This document shows positions 19,653 to 29,721 of a stretch of 30,648 nucleotides of DNA, in pieces. A model generated the notes under the pieces. It was not told the origin of the DNA. It was given only the letters and a program-made list of their open reading frames with translations, and searched no databases. The stretch comes from Cylindrodendrum hubeiense. Its lineage: Eukaryota > Ascomycota > Sordariomycetes > Hypocreales > Nectriaceae. Position numbers and translations under genes: made by a program. Every line of letters begins with the position of its first letter. The stretch's first letter is position 1. Location: NCBI GenBank assembly GCA_014621425.1, contig JAANBB010000461.1, positions 1-30,648 of the forward strand, given 5' to 3'.

Positions 19653-22417
19653 TTACAATTTCTCGCATAAATTACATCCATTCTCACCCAAACTTAATCC
19701 CCGAGTTCGGATTCCACGTCCCTGGCGCCGGCCGTCCCTGACCCCCGGAGCCGGCCCGGGCGGAGCCCCGAACTTGATGCCCATGCCTTGGTTCCACATG
19801 CCTCCCACCGGGTTCTGCTGCGGCTGCACCGGTCGAGGCTGCTGCATCGTCTCGCCTGCCCACGACTGGATGCTGGCCTCGGCAGGGCTCTGCACGGCCT
19901 GTTGCTGTTGGGGAATAGGGCTGTTTGCGTACGCCGGTTCACGGGGCGCCGGGCTTTGCGCTTGGGTGGGTTTGTGAGAAATACTGAGGCTCGCCAATGG
20001 CGGCATGCTGATTTCCCTATACAGTCAGTTAGTTGCGTTCATGAAACAGACAGAAAGAAACTCACTCTTCCAGGGCTCTCGCTTCCATGCGACGCTGTGC
20101 AACCCAGCCTCGTACCACATCTCGGAATCCCTGGCCAACGATTTTGTTCAAGTCGTTGTAAAACTTGCGGCCGACCTCGAGGTTGTTGACAATCTCCTTG
20201 TACTTAAAGTAGGCATTGTCAAGCCTTTGCAGGGCCAACTCGCGCTCCCGGTTGCCACGGTCGCCCATCTGGCGCTTCTGTGATTCGAACTCCCGGTTGA
20301 TGCGCTGGACATCGGCCAGGATGCGCTCCTGGTCCTGAGCCTCCTTGTCGATGGCATCGAGCTCGGGCTCGTACAGTTCGTCGAGGCGCTTCTCGAAAAA
20401 GTCTTCGAAATGCGCAGGCACCAACACCGTCGTCGGATACGTTCGCTCGAGCCGGGCAGCCTCTTTTAGGATATCGGGTTTGATGTCGTCACGGCGGGCA
20501 CTCTCCCGAAGGTTCTCTACCTTCTTCCGGCGACGGCTCTCTAGGCGGAGTACATCATTGTAGGCGCCTCGCAACCTGCCAATGACAGGCTTCAGTGATT
20601 CCGGCATGTCCACCCGTCGACTGGATGGTACGTAGTCCATGAGACCTCGGTCGGTACCTGACAGGATGTCCAGCAAATCCTGGATAGCACCGAACTTTTC
20701 CCTGACGACAGAATCGCTGCTGATGCTGCTCGCAAAGTATCCTTCGATTTCAGAAGCGTGTGTCCACAGCTTGGAACCATCAGGCTCGAGTCGACTCTCT
20801 GGTCGAGCCCATCGTTCTGTGCCGAATCGCATCCGCATTCGCTGGTCCTCTTCCTCTTCCGACGCAAGGGTCGCCTTGCCTTCTTCAAAGACAGCCATGT
20901 CTGCCGATCGTAGTTTATCAATATCCGCAAAGCTCTTTTGCACTCGGCCGATGGCATCCGCTTGTCGAATCTCTTCAGCGTGTTGCACCAGGCTTGGGGG
21001 GAGACCAAGGGGCTTCTCCAGGGCTTGCAACGATCCGGGAAGACCGAGGGATGTCAACAGGTCGTGAATCTTTTCTGTGAGATTCTCAAGCTCTTGAATA
21101 ATGTTCTGATTGACCATGCGGTCTCTTCGCTCCTCGTAGATGGAAGTTGCGACATGCACTGAGAATGGCACCAGTCTTGAGAAGATGGCTGGGCCAAACT
21201 CGGCGCGGTCGCCAAAGTATTCGTAGGGATTGGCGACCTGGGGCGGGGTTCTTGCAACGGCCAAGTTGGCTCGATCGAGGATCTTGAGCTCCGACTTGGG
21301 CGGGACGGCGTCTGTGTTGTTAGCACCATTCAGTGTGAAAGCTCAGTGATTGACTTACTCAGGTAGATCATATCATTGTCCTTTTCAGCCCTCTTGAGAT
21401 CGTCTTCGACCTTGCGTTTGAGCCCATCGAGGCCATCTGCCACAATCTTGCTCACAGCTCCTTTCCGGGACTCCTTAATGCCCTCGGACACGCAAGCCAC
21501 GGCATCTTTGAGTCGTGCAACCTCTTCACCATATCTTCGCTTCTCCAGACAGTCACAGGCGGCCCGGTACTGCGCGGCAGCTGCGAAATGGTGGTGCTTG
21601 GCGCTCATGTGGTGGATCCAGGCGCTGCTGATGGTATCGCTCTTCATTGCAGCCTCGCCAGCGAGGTTGTAGAGATCGGAGACTCGGGCAGCCAGCTTTG
21701 CAATAGACGCGTCTTTGTATCCATCCATGACGGCCTTTTGCCAGAAACACTCCTGACTCTGGGCGAGAAGCAGCTGGATCAGGGATTCGAGGGTGTCATT
21801 GTCCATGTCGTCGGGCGGGTCGGACATGCGCAGTTCGGGGAGGACGGCTGTCTTCATGTGCGACAGGACGCCGGCGGCCATGGAGAAGTAGTTGGCAGCG
21901 GCCTTGAGTCCATCGGTGTTGCCGCGCGGCGTGTTGAGGGCCAGCTGGGAGTAGAGGGCGGCGAGGTTGTAGAGGATATTCATGAGCTCGTACTTGAGGT
22001 TGTTGCGCACCATCGGCCGTTCGGTATTGTATCCTAGCGCGGGGTACCACGAGAAGTCGGCTCCAATCTGGGCTTGTCAGCGGGTTGCCGCGTCGTGTCG
22101 TGCTGCAGCAAACTCACATCGATGGGAAACTTGCCGCCGACCCAGACGAGCTGGGCCGCATACGTCTGCAGTTTCTTGATCCCGCTCGGGTGCGGCTCTC
22201 GCACGTTGACGGCATCGCGGCGCAGGGAGTCGATGACCTCGAGGTCCTGCTTGAACATGTCCGGATGTTGGTCATATTTGGTGTTGATGTATTGCCGGAT
22301 CGTCGAGGAGAGAGAGATCTGCGTGGACTTGCGGAAGGGCAGCGCAAGGATGTTGCTGGAGCTTGGTTCAGTCAGCTTTGATGGCACCCTCGCGTAGCAG
22401 GATACTCACGTCGCCAT
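19653..22417 (-). CDS. palA: PalA/Rim20, BRO1-domain protein of the ambient-pH signalling pathway
   Basis: Five exons on the minus strand join in frame to 854 codons: 22417-22410 (8 nt, ATGGCGAC), 22355-22118, 22067-21359, 21311-20066 and 20016-19653. Introns are 47-54 bp. The N-terminus MATNILALPFRKS begins the BRO1 domain (~1-365), with WHHM-like WIHHMSAKHHHFAAAAQYR. A coiled-coil V domain follows (SLQALEKPLGLPPSLVQH, then RRDRMVNQNIIQELE), and a Pro/Gln-rich tail after ~735. PalA binds YPXL/I motifs around the PacC signalling box and bridges ESCRT-III (Vps32) to PalB during alkaline activation. Near the 3' end the natural tail WNPNSGIKFG lies one frame over, ending at TGA 19684-19686. One extra C in the C5 run at 19742-19746 would restore it. 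As written, the tail instead ends NGCNLCEKL. A single GCCAGG PacC-like site at 22710-22715 (minus) lies upstream, which is weak evidence of regulation. Confidence 0.92.
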
Positions 22418-22828
22418 GGCTGCGTTGCGACAGCTCGTAAGCTTTCGAGCTGGAAGAGCTTCGAGAGCTTGTGGTGGGCTGGTTGAAGTTGGCAGCGATG
22501 ACTTCATGTGGGGGCGCCACGTTGGCGGGGCAAGTGTGGCGGCTGATGACTAAGCTGAATGCGTGGCGTACGAGACATTGCTTCACCCGAGTTACAGTTC
22601 ACGGCTTCATCGTTGCACTCCTAACCAACTCTAATTCAACGCTGAGTGTGTAATGTACATTACTCTATCAATTTTGGATATATCCAAGCGAGTGTATTTG
22701 TTCAATGCCCCTGGCCCATGTGGAAACGGTGTTCCATTCTAAATAACGCCGACGATGAAATGCCATCAAAACCCTGTCGCTTAACGCCTTGCACCGTTTA
22801 ATGATTCAAATCCTACAAAAGAGATCCC
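22418..22828. other. palA promoter and 3' flank of the glycosyltransferase gene
   Basis: 411 bp separate the two minus-strand genes. No frame of note. It contains one PacC-consensus GCCARG (22710-22715, minus) and AT-rich DNA. Confidence 0.5.
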
Positions 22829-24463
22829 TCACTCGGGGATCCAGACCAACTCGATGATACCATCGATGTTGCTCATGGGCTGCTCGTCCTTGCCCACCCA
22901 CCGCCAATCGGTCTTGTGTCGGACGTACGTCTGCAAGACTGAGCCGTCGGCGTTGACCTCGGACTCCTGGAGCTCCCAGCCGATCTTTCGACCGGTGCGG
23001 AGAAGTGACGGCCGCTGCGGACCCAGCATGTAATCGAGGTTCCATCCGTTGTTCGGGGCCGGCGCCCAGAGCGTGGCCTCGACTTGGCGGGTGTCGAAGT
23101 TGATACCCTCGGGATAGTGGGCGACCGAGTACCCGGAGACGATGAAGTTGTCGTCGGTCTGGAAGCGCAACATGGTGCAGTCCTCGCCACAGGTATGCGC
23201 AATCTTGGACATCTGGACGGGTCGGGACAAGTGCCAGCCGCGGCCGCGGTAGTGGTGCAGCGACAGCGGCTTGATGCCCCATTCGTAGAAGCCGCTAGGG
23301 TGGCCGAGAAAATCGAGCTGCCACAAATCCCAGAGGTTAGTCAGGCGAGTCTCGCTGTTCTTGTAGATGCAGTTGCGCAACAGGATATCGCCCTGGGCTC
23401 CCCAGCCCGAATTGGCCTCGCGGATGCTTTGCTCGCTCTTGCAGTCATCGTACGACTCGCTAATCAGGGCGACCATGTTGCGGCTGAGGAAGACGCCAGC
23501 TCCGCCGAAAGCCTGCGATCCGTGGCGGTCGACAGCACCGGCGTCTTCGGACAGGGTGCCGATGTACATTGGTAGTTCGGAGTCGTACGTCTTGAGAGTA
23601 TCGACGAGGCCGTGCATGCTAGGGAAGTAGGTGTCGTCATCGCAAGTGACGAACCACTTCTTGTTGGCAGCTTCGCGGTGGGAGTAGAGCGTGGGGACAA
23701 GCGTCAGGTATCGGACAGCCATCTCCATGGACGAGTCGGAGTGGAAGACGTCGACATTGATGCCGACGTCACCCAGCATGTTGGCCACCTCCTGGAGCTC
23801 GTGATCGGTAGCGTCGAGCAGCATTAACACCAGGTGTGCGCCGTTGGTGTGGCCGTGGCTATCCGTCATCCAGTATATCCATTCCCCGATAGGAGTAGTG
23901 TCGGGGTTCATGAAGCGCTCGTAGGTGGTAGACACGCCAAACAGGAAGTCGGTAGCGTTGACGGTGGCAGGGAAGCCGGACTTGGGGACGGGCAGATTGA
24001 GCGGCTCGCCGCACTGTTCCTTTTCGTATTCGCGGCCAATCTGGACCGTCTTGAACTTGTTGGGCAGCATGGACTGGGACAGCTTGGTGAGGCGCTTGCG
24101 CTCCAGGCCTTCGGTCCGGGAGAAGCGCACATAACGCTTGAGGTATTGGACGCGGTACGAGAGGCCGTGGCGCTTGCGGAGGTCGGACAGGTGGGTAGTG
24201 TTGACGCTGCAGTCCATCTCGTGGGTGGTGCTGGGGACGTAATCGGTGTCCATGTATGGGCTATTGGAGAGGGGATCATCGTTGTAGATTTCCTCGGGCG
24301 GAGGCGGCTTCGTGGGGCCCTTCATGAGGCGATCTCGATATTCTGTGGTTTCGGGGCGGAGCATCAGCGCCCAGAAGAAGAGCAGTGTGACGGCGGTCAG
24401 TATGGCCCTGTTCAGAGGGTTCCGCATGTTGACCCGGATGGGGACCTGCAATCTGGCACCCAT
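22829..24463 (-). CDS. Type II membrane glycosyltransferase, GT31/DUF604 (fringe-like)
   Basis: An intronless frame of 544 residues from the ATG at 24463. It is also open upstream to an ATG at 24808, but those extra 115 residues are Ser/Pro/Leu-rich and look like 5' leader, so MGARLQVPIRV is preferred. A short cytoplasmic tail is followed by a membrane anchor at residues 20-35 (AILTAVTLLFFWALML), then a Pro-rich stem with N-glycosylation sequons (NTT, NAT). The catalytic part carries CDDDTYFP, whose DDD at 275-277 is the metal/nucleotide-sugar-binding DxD site. QAFGGAGVFLSRNMV, GWGAQGDILLRNCIY and CGEDCTMLRFQ complete the DUF604 pattern. Fringe-like enzymes use UDP-sugars in the Golgi. Donor and acceptor of these fungal members are unknown to me. 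It is intact and in tandem with palA, but with no evident functional link. Confidence 0.85.
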   Translation of the reverse strand: MGARLQVPIRVNMRNPLNRAILTAVTLLFFWALMLRPETTEYRDRLMKGPTKPPPPEEIYNDDPLSNSPYMDTDYVPSTTHEMDCSVNTTHLSDLRKRHGLSYRVQYLKRYVRFSRTEGLERKRLTKLSQSMLPNKFKTVQIGREYEKEQCGEPLNLPVPKSGFPATVNATDFLFGVSTTYERFMNPDTTPIGEWIYWMTDSHGHTNGAHLVLMLLDATDHELQEVANMLGDVGINVDVFHSDSSMEMAVRYLTLVPTLYSHREAANKKWFVTCDDDTYFPSMHGLVDTLKTYDSELPMYIGTLSEDAGAVDRHGSQAFGGAGVFLSRNMVALISESYDDCKSEQSIREANSGWGAQGDILLRNCIYKNSETRLTNLWDLWQLDFLGHPSGFYEWGIKPLSLHHYRGRGWHLSRPVQMSKIAHTCGEDCTMLRFQTDDNFIVSGYSVAHYPEGINFDTRQVEATLWAPAPNNGWNLDYMLGPQRPSLLRTGRKIGWELQESEVNADGSVLQTYVRHKTDWRWVGKDEQPMSNIDGIIELVWIPE

Positions 24464-24850
24464 AGTGGCGGCTCGGATGGTCGGGTGGTTGAGTATCAGA
24501 GCCTGGTCGGTCTGCCAGCAGACAGGGAGGTTGGAGACTTTTTTGATGGGGGATATCGAGGGGGAATGTCGAGGGAGGGTCTGAAATGCCAAGACGCTGA
24601 GGGTGGTTGACGCAAGTAATTGAAACGCGGCGGTGAATCGAAAGAGGAGACCAGCTTCCACACCGTGGCTAACGAGGAGCGCTTTGAAACAAAGGAAACA
24701 AAGGTGAGGGTGTGGATTGGTGTTGATGGGAGAGGAAACACGAGACAGAATGCGAAGGCGAGGGAGGAGAGTATATCGACTTGGCGACTCCGGAGACCGG
24801 CTGGACACCTTAGGTAGGTAGCGCGCACAAGGAGAGCATCCCGGCTGGGT

Positions 24851-24896
24851 CAGGGTTCCGCCAGGGTTCCGTCCAGGTTGGCGTCCAGGTTGGCGT
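24851..24896. repeat. Four-copy 11-12-bp tandem repeat
   Basis: CAGGGTTCCGC, CAGGGTTCCGT, CCAGGTTGGCGT and CCAGGTTGGCGT follow one another without gaps. The first two and last two form near-identical pairs. Confidence 0.9.
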
Positions 24897-25083
24897 CAAG
24901 GAACAGACGAGACAGCGTCAAGGCGCATTCGACGAATCCTCCAACATCTCTGGGACCGACCGACGGGTACCCGGTGAGCGCATCGGCCGGGGGTGCGCCG
25001 CGGAGTGCACGTAGCAAGCAAGCTATGCACCCGGGGGCTTGACTAGGTAAGCCCGCCAGTTAGGCCGCCCGTCGCCCTTGGAG

Positions 25084-25200
25084 AGAGGGGCATCACCGTG
25101 GCAGAGGGGCATCACCATGGCGGCAGAGGCGACATCTCCCTCGAGGAGGCGCCATCTCCCTTGCAGAGGTGGCCTCGAGAAGGGATCTCCCTTGGAAAGG
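25084..25200. repeat. Compound minisatellite
   Basis: AGAGGGGCATCACCGTGGC (25084-25102) is followed directly by a copy with one change (25103-25121). Three copies of an ATCTCCCT(T/C)G motif spaced about 20-30 bp apart follow (near 25133, 25153 and 25185). Confidence 0.8.
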
Positions 25201-25240
25201 CGCCAGCATGGCCTATAACTGCATCGCATGCACCCGACTT

Positions 25241-25440
25241 TTCTATCTTGAAACCTCTGAAATAAAAATACAGATCTTTCAAATAATGATATCTCATTGA
25301 GAAATTGATAAAATAATATAAAACTTTAACACGTTATATCCAAATAGCATACTTATTTCCAATAGCAACTCCTATTATGACAGCTATTTTATGTAATTAT
25401 ACATTCATTCTTCAAGTTAGACAAGTTGATCACACATATG
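25241..25440. other. AT-rich island
   Basis: About 200 bp of strongly AT-rich DNA (for example AAATTGATAAAATAATATAA) lies between GC-rich blocks on both sides. No coding potential. Abrupt AT islands of this kind in ascomycetes are often RIP-mutated repeat remnants, but that is inference. Confidence 0.6.
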
Positions 25441-26560
25441 ACACAGCTCCAGGTACTCCGTAGTGATGCTCTCCGAGGGAGCACACAGCTCCCCCGTGGA
25501 GCCTGCGTAACGTGCGCTTAGTCAAACCCCCGGGCAAATCTAGAAGGACGAAATCATGGACAAGATGTCGCCGACATGCTGGGCCGACAGGATTGGCCAC
25601 AGCTGCACAGGCGAGTCGACAGACCCAGTGGGACGAGTGCAGCGACGCGTGGAGATACACGACGCCCCTGGAGCCCTGCGGAGGCGGACGGCCCAATTGT
25701 GACGGCGGCACGGCACCAACGCCGTTGGGACTCGTGTGCAATGTGGCGGGCAGGCTATCGCGGCGTCCTGGGAGGCCGAGAAGCCGCTTTCTCCGCTGTT
25801 TGGGACAAGCTGTCACCAACTCGTCCCCTGCGACGTATGTAGGGAACGCCACGGCTGAAACGGGGGCATGCAAGAGGGTCCAAGGAGGGATTCGAGGGTA
25901 GGACCCAAGGATCCAAGGATCACCATGGGGGCGGCAGCCAAGCAGCCCTGCGCCTGTGGGAACACTTGCACGTCCAGGTACCTCGTCCGCCGCAGCGCCC
26001 GTACGACACCCGCGATAACAGTGCGCACCTCCCTGGGAATACAGCGCTCCAGCGGGGAGTGCTTCCAGAACAGCCCCCGACGCCGTAGCGTAGCGGTACC
26101 TGCAGTGCCGGTTCTCAGCACCAACGCCGCGCCAACCTGGACGCAGGAATATCCCGATTGGCGGCCTTTCTCCCACTGGCTCCAGGTGCGCACAGCGCAA
26201 CGCAACGCAACGCACCGCACCGCAATCTATTTCCGGCACACGCTGCCGGTTTCGCGAGCAGCACCGCGTGTTGCACGTTTTGTTTCGCGGCTCGCGCTGG
26301 ACAAAGCGACGGGGGGGCGCTACACACTCAGCCTGTCGCTGCACGCACCGGTACAGCCTGTAACGCCCCTCGGAAGAAGCCAAAAAGACGGCTTCGTTGC
26401 GAAGCTTGACGCAGGTGCCATGGTTCGTGCGGGGCGGCGGCTCCGGTGCCTGTGGCGGCGACCCGCGCGTTTACGGCGCCGTGGCTACGACGGAACGGTG
26501 CGTAGTGCGGTGAGGCTTCAGGGCTAACACAGGGGTCGTGGGGGGGCGGCATAGCGCTAC
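25441..26560. other. GC-rich block without a supported gene
   Basis: Long frames occur on both strands at once (minus 25430-26383, 317 codons; plus 25868-26527, 219 codons). That is expected when stop codons are rare in GC-rich DNA. Their products are Arg/Pro/Cys/Ala-rich with no domain, intron or hydrophobic pattern. A real gene here cannot be excluded. Confidence 0.4.
26196..26225. repeat. CGCAA/CGCAC pentanucleotide microsatellite, six units
   Basis: CGCAA x3, CGCAC x2 and CGCAA x1 follow without interruption. Confidence 0.95.
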
Positions 26561-27889
26561 CTCCGGCGGCCACGGGCAAACGTCTTTTGACATTGCGCTA
26601 CCTGCCAGGTGAGATGCTGCTGACGGGCGTCATCTAGGTCTGCAGCGGGCCACTTCTTCTCCGGAGCTACACATCGGGTGGGTGGGCCACTACCGCCGAT
26701 ACGACTCTGCATCTGTAGTAAGCACATGTCTTGCAGCCGCAGTTGATACTTCCAACGAGAAGCCGATAGCATCTCAAGGACCTCAAGTCTACTGTCAATG
26801 TTCCTCGGATTCAATCCCCAGGCTCGCACCCAATCTTCGGGATGATGTCACGACTTACGCAGGCTCTGCAATACGAGTATTGGCAGTTCCAATTGCTATT
26901 TCCGGTGCTGCGCCGGGGTCACAGTGGAGAGGCTTACAGCTAAGCCCGTAGTGCACATGCGGCATGGGCACACTATTGGAACCTAGTCTACGGGTTCAGA
27001 GAAGCAGCATTCATTGCCAAGACCAATATTACATGCGTCTGAACTAATAGTTTACAGTCAACAGATTGTTTGCAACTGATGCCTTGTTCGGGATTTTTTT
27101 TGGCTTCTCCATCACCGCTGGGGTCCGAAGGCCAGCATCTTAGCAGGTAGCCCCTATAGCTTAACTGACCTCCTTAAGGTCTTGGGCAGAGAAGGCGCTC
27201 AGCTTCAGTGCTCACTGCTAAAAGGATTCTTCAGCGGTATACTCCGTAGTAAAATACAGTGTGCGTCATATTACTTTTGACTTGTTCTATTTCAGTAAGC
27301 CCCGTAAGGCCCTGTAGACTGTAGCTAGGCTGACCACCTGAAGGTCTGAGGCGAATAAGGCGCTGCGAAGCGGTGCTGAATGCTCGCTAGATAGCACCCA
27401 GTTGCGGTTGGCGGCGCAGCCTAATCTTCAGCTTGCATTTCTGGGCGCCGGCCAAGAACGCCATGCACCATAAAGAGATTTACATTGTCAGCTTCATTTC
27501 CTCACAATTTCCTCATCGAGGTTATATTGTCGACCACCGTCAGTCAGCCTTGTGTTGACGATTTCCGATGGCTGCGCAACGCGCGCACTGGAGCCCGCCC
27601 CTTATCGGCTCCACCCCCTGGGTTCTGCCGCGACATCTGTAACGGGTTGTTGGCAGAGTCCGCGTCAGCTCCACGGCATCATCGTCGCCAAATCGCGTGT
27701 CGCTCTACCTGACACAGTGGGTGTGGTCTGCAACCTGGTCTTGAAACAGCACACGTTATGAATTACTCAAATTCGCACATCGGTTGGTATCTATCGCAGT
27801 CTGCCCTAATCGATCCTCACTTGATCCTCAGTCGATCTCTCCCGATCAATCCTTCCGCTCCGCTAGCTCAGTTGTCCACTGACCAATCC
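26561..27889. other. Spacer with a diverged direct repeat, no supported gene
   Basis: Only short frames. A minus frame at 26557-26829 is mildly protein-like (RWKYQLRLQDMCLLQMQSRI) but isolated. Two related ~60-bp segments lie at about 27168 and 27331 (listed separately). The end is the 3' flank of the SYLF gene. Confidence 0.4.
27167..27398. repeat. Diverged direct repeat pair, ~60 bp each
   Basis: CTGACCTCCTTAAGGTCT near 27167 and CTGACCACCTGAAGGTCT near 27330 both run on into a (G/A)AAGGCGCT element and then a GTGCT...GCT element. Preceding bases (CCCTATAG against CCCTGTAG) are also related. The copies are about 163 bp apart. Confidence 0.6.
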
Positions 27890-29721
27890 TCATCGGTACT
27901 TGACATCCCCGACTCCCGGTCGCTGCACACCATCGTCAACATACGCGGGCAGCTGCTCCGTCCCGCTCGCCGGCGGGCCTGTGCTCGGGCCTCCGGCTGC
28001 CGTTGCTGTCGCCGGGGCCGTGTGGTCTTTTCCATCCTTGCTGTCTCGCAACAACCCAGCTTCGGCTCCCTTGAGCGTGTCCAAAAGGACCCTTGCTCCA
28101 GCAGGCCACATCCCCGACGGTCCTTGTGAGGGCACCTCGCCCTTGATGATCTGACCAACCAGCACCGGTCCACCGTAGAAGGCGGCGTTGGCCTCCTTGC
28201 GCTCAACCACCACCGTGCCGTCGATCTGGATACCGGCGTAAAAGCCCCGGGACTTGACATACGAGAACACGGGCTTGAAGCCGCTGGCGCTGAGGCTGCG
28301 ACGCTTGCTCTTGGGGTCGGTCTCAGGCTTAAGCTGGTTGTCCGATGCCTCGGCTGTCTTGCCCTCCTTGCTGTCCTTGTCCTTGCCCTTTCTTCCCTCG
28401 CGGTTCTCAACCGCTTTGCCAAACTCGACGGCTCCTCCAGCTCCGTACGGTCCAGCAACCACGGCCAGGTCAGTACCGAGGCTAACACGGGTGTTTGTGA
28501 AGGCAGCAAGCGCTTCCCGGCTGTTGATGACACACACGCAGTCGTAAATGTCCAGGCCGATCGAGAAGCCACCTCCTACCGAGTGGACCTGAATACCGGA
28601 GGGAGGACCCCACGAACCATCGGGAAGACGTGCAATCAAGATACCTGAGCCCGTAGCGCCAGACACGTTAAAGCCTGCGCGCAGCGTAGTAAAGATAGCC
28701 AGACCAACGGCCTTGGAGATGACCTTGGGCGGGATAGTAACAATAACCCGGTTCTTGGGCTTGTTCTTGGTGGGGTCAATTATGTCATCGTTCGTCTCAG
28801 TGGCCTTGGGGTCGGTCGAGGTGGGAGGCCCGCTTGAGCTGGGATCGGCATACACTCCCTTCTCTGTTTCATATGAGCTTCCGTCAAACGGTCAAACGGG
28901 ATGGTGTGATTGGTGGTTTACTTACTGCAGAATGTCCTCAGAATAGATGCGGCCTTGTCGCACTCCTTGTCTAGAGTTTCGGGAAGGAAACTCTGGCTAC
29001 CGAGCATATGGGCTAGGCTGTTGATGGGAGCCGCTGCCTTCATGCCGAGGTTGCTGAAACGCTCACTCCAGCCATGTTTCTTGTGATGATGTTCCTCGGT
29101 CGATGTCGTAGCCGAAACAGCAGGTGCGGGAGCTGGAATAGACTCAGCCTCCGACTCCAGCACGGGCGTCAACGGTGGCGCCGAATCGGACGGCTCGTTG
29201 GCTGGAGGAGGAGCAAACACGGGGGCCGCGGGGTTGTACTGCGGGATGCTGTAGTTGTCGGCCGGCGGCGCGGGATGGATGGGGTAGGTCTGCTCGGTTC
29301 CCTGTGCCGGATGGACGGGGTGGACGTTGAGAGGGTTGGGGTGAGCCTGTGCAGGAGGAGGTCCGGGAGGAGGAGGAGGGAAGTGTTTCTCAGACCCAGA
29401 TGAAGCAAACTCTCCCTGCTGAGGCTGAGTTACTGGGGGAGGAACCTGCTGTTTCTCGGAAGGGGGAGCCGTAAAGTCTCCTTGTTGATACGCGGGCGGG
29501 GGAGCAGAGTCATGGTGTTCTTGGTGTTGCTCATGCTGCTGCGGGGGCGGGCCCGGAGGAGGAGGAGGGAAGTATGGCTGCTCTCCAGACGCCGGCTGTT
29601 GCTGCTGCTGCTGCGTCGGGGGAGGAGGAAACTCGCCCTGCACGGGAGCAAGCGGAAGCAGGCCGCCCTGCTGCTGCTCGCCCTCGTGCGGGTTGTACAC
29701 AATCTTTTCAGAGCTGGACAT
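27890..29721 (-). CDS. SYLF-domain (Ysc84/DUF500-like) protein with long Pro/Gln-rich N-terminus
   Basis: Two exons on the minus strand, 29721-28926 and 28863-27890, with a 62-bp intron (GTAAGT donor, CAG acceptor), give 589 residues. Residues 1-~210 are low-complexity Pro/Gln-rich (FPPPPPGPPP is repeated) with HEEHHHKK-like charged patches near the end. The SYLF domain starts about 215 (ERFSNLGMKAAAPINSLAHM) and includes LDKECDKAASILRTFC, NRVIVTIPPKVISKAVGLAI and GFNVSGATGSGILIARLPDG. Its hydrophobic GGGFSIGLDIYDCVCVIN is followed by a charged ~45-residue insert (KGKDKDSKEGK) before SGFKPVFSYVKSRGFYAGIQ. SYLF proteins bind phosphoinositides and actin at endocytic sites. Yeast Ysc84/Lsb3 has SYLF at the N-terminus and an SH3 at the C-terminus. 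Here there is no SH3, and the Pro-rich arm could instead be an SH3 ligand. Both exons are needed for the domain. Confidence 0.88.

Larger units (their letters stand above)
24464..25240. other. Glycosyltransferase promoter and minisatellite-bearing spacer
   Basis: The first ~350 bp is the likely 5' UTR/promoter. Beyond that lie two short tandem repeat arrays (24851-24896 and 25084-25200, listed separately) in GC-rich DNA. No gene is supported. Confidence 0.45.

Noticed and set aside
20639..21067. 142-codon plus frame
   Set aside because: Antisense shadow of palA exon 4.
22710..22715. PacC site (GCCAGG on minus) upstream of palA
   Set aside because: A single six-base degenerate match is expected by chance, so it is mentioned but not called.
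23834..24610. 258-codon plus frame
   Set aside because: Antisense to the well-supported glycosyltransferase. GC-rich codon choice removes stops on the opposite strand.
24464..24808. Upstream start for the glycosyltransferase
   Set aside because: The extra 115 residues are low-complexity and would bury the membrane anchor inside the protein instead of near the N-terminus.
25430..26383. 317-codon minus frame in the GC-rich block
   Set aside because: Long frames overlap on both strands. The composition is Arg/Pro/Cys-rich with no domain, splice logic or start context, so I did not call it a gene.
27868..28572. 234-codon minus frame
   Set aside because: Same strand as the SYLF gene but another frame. 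Only the other frame has the domain.
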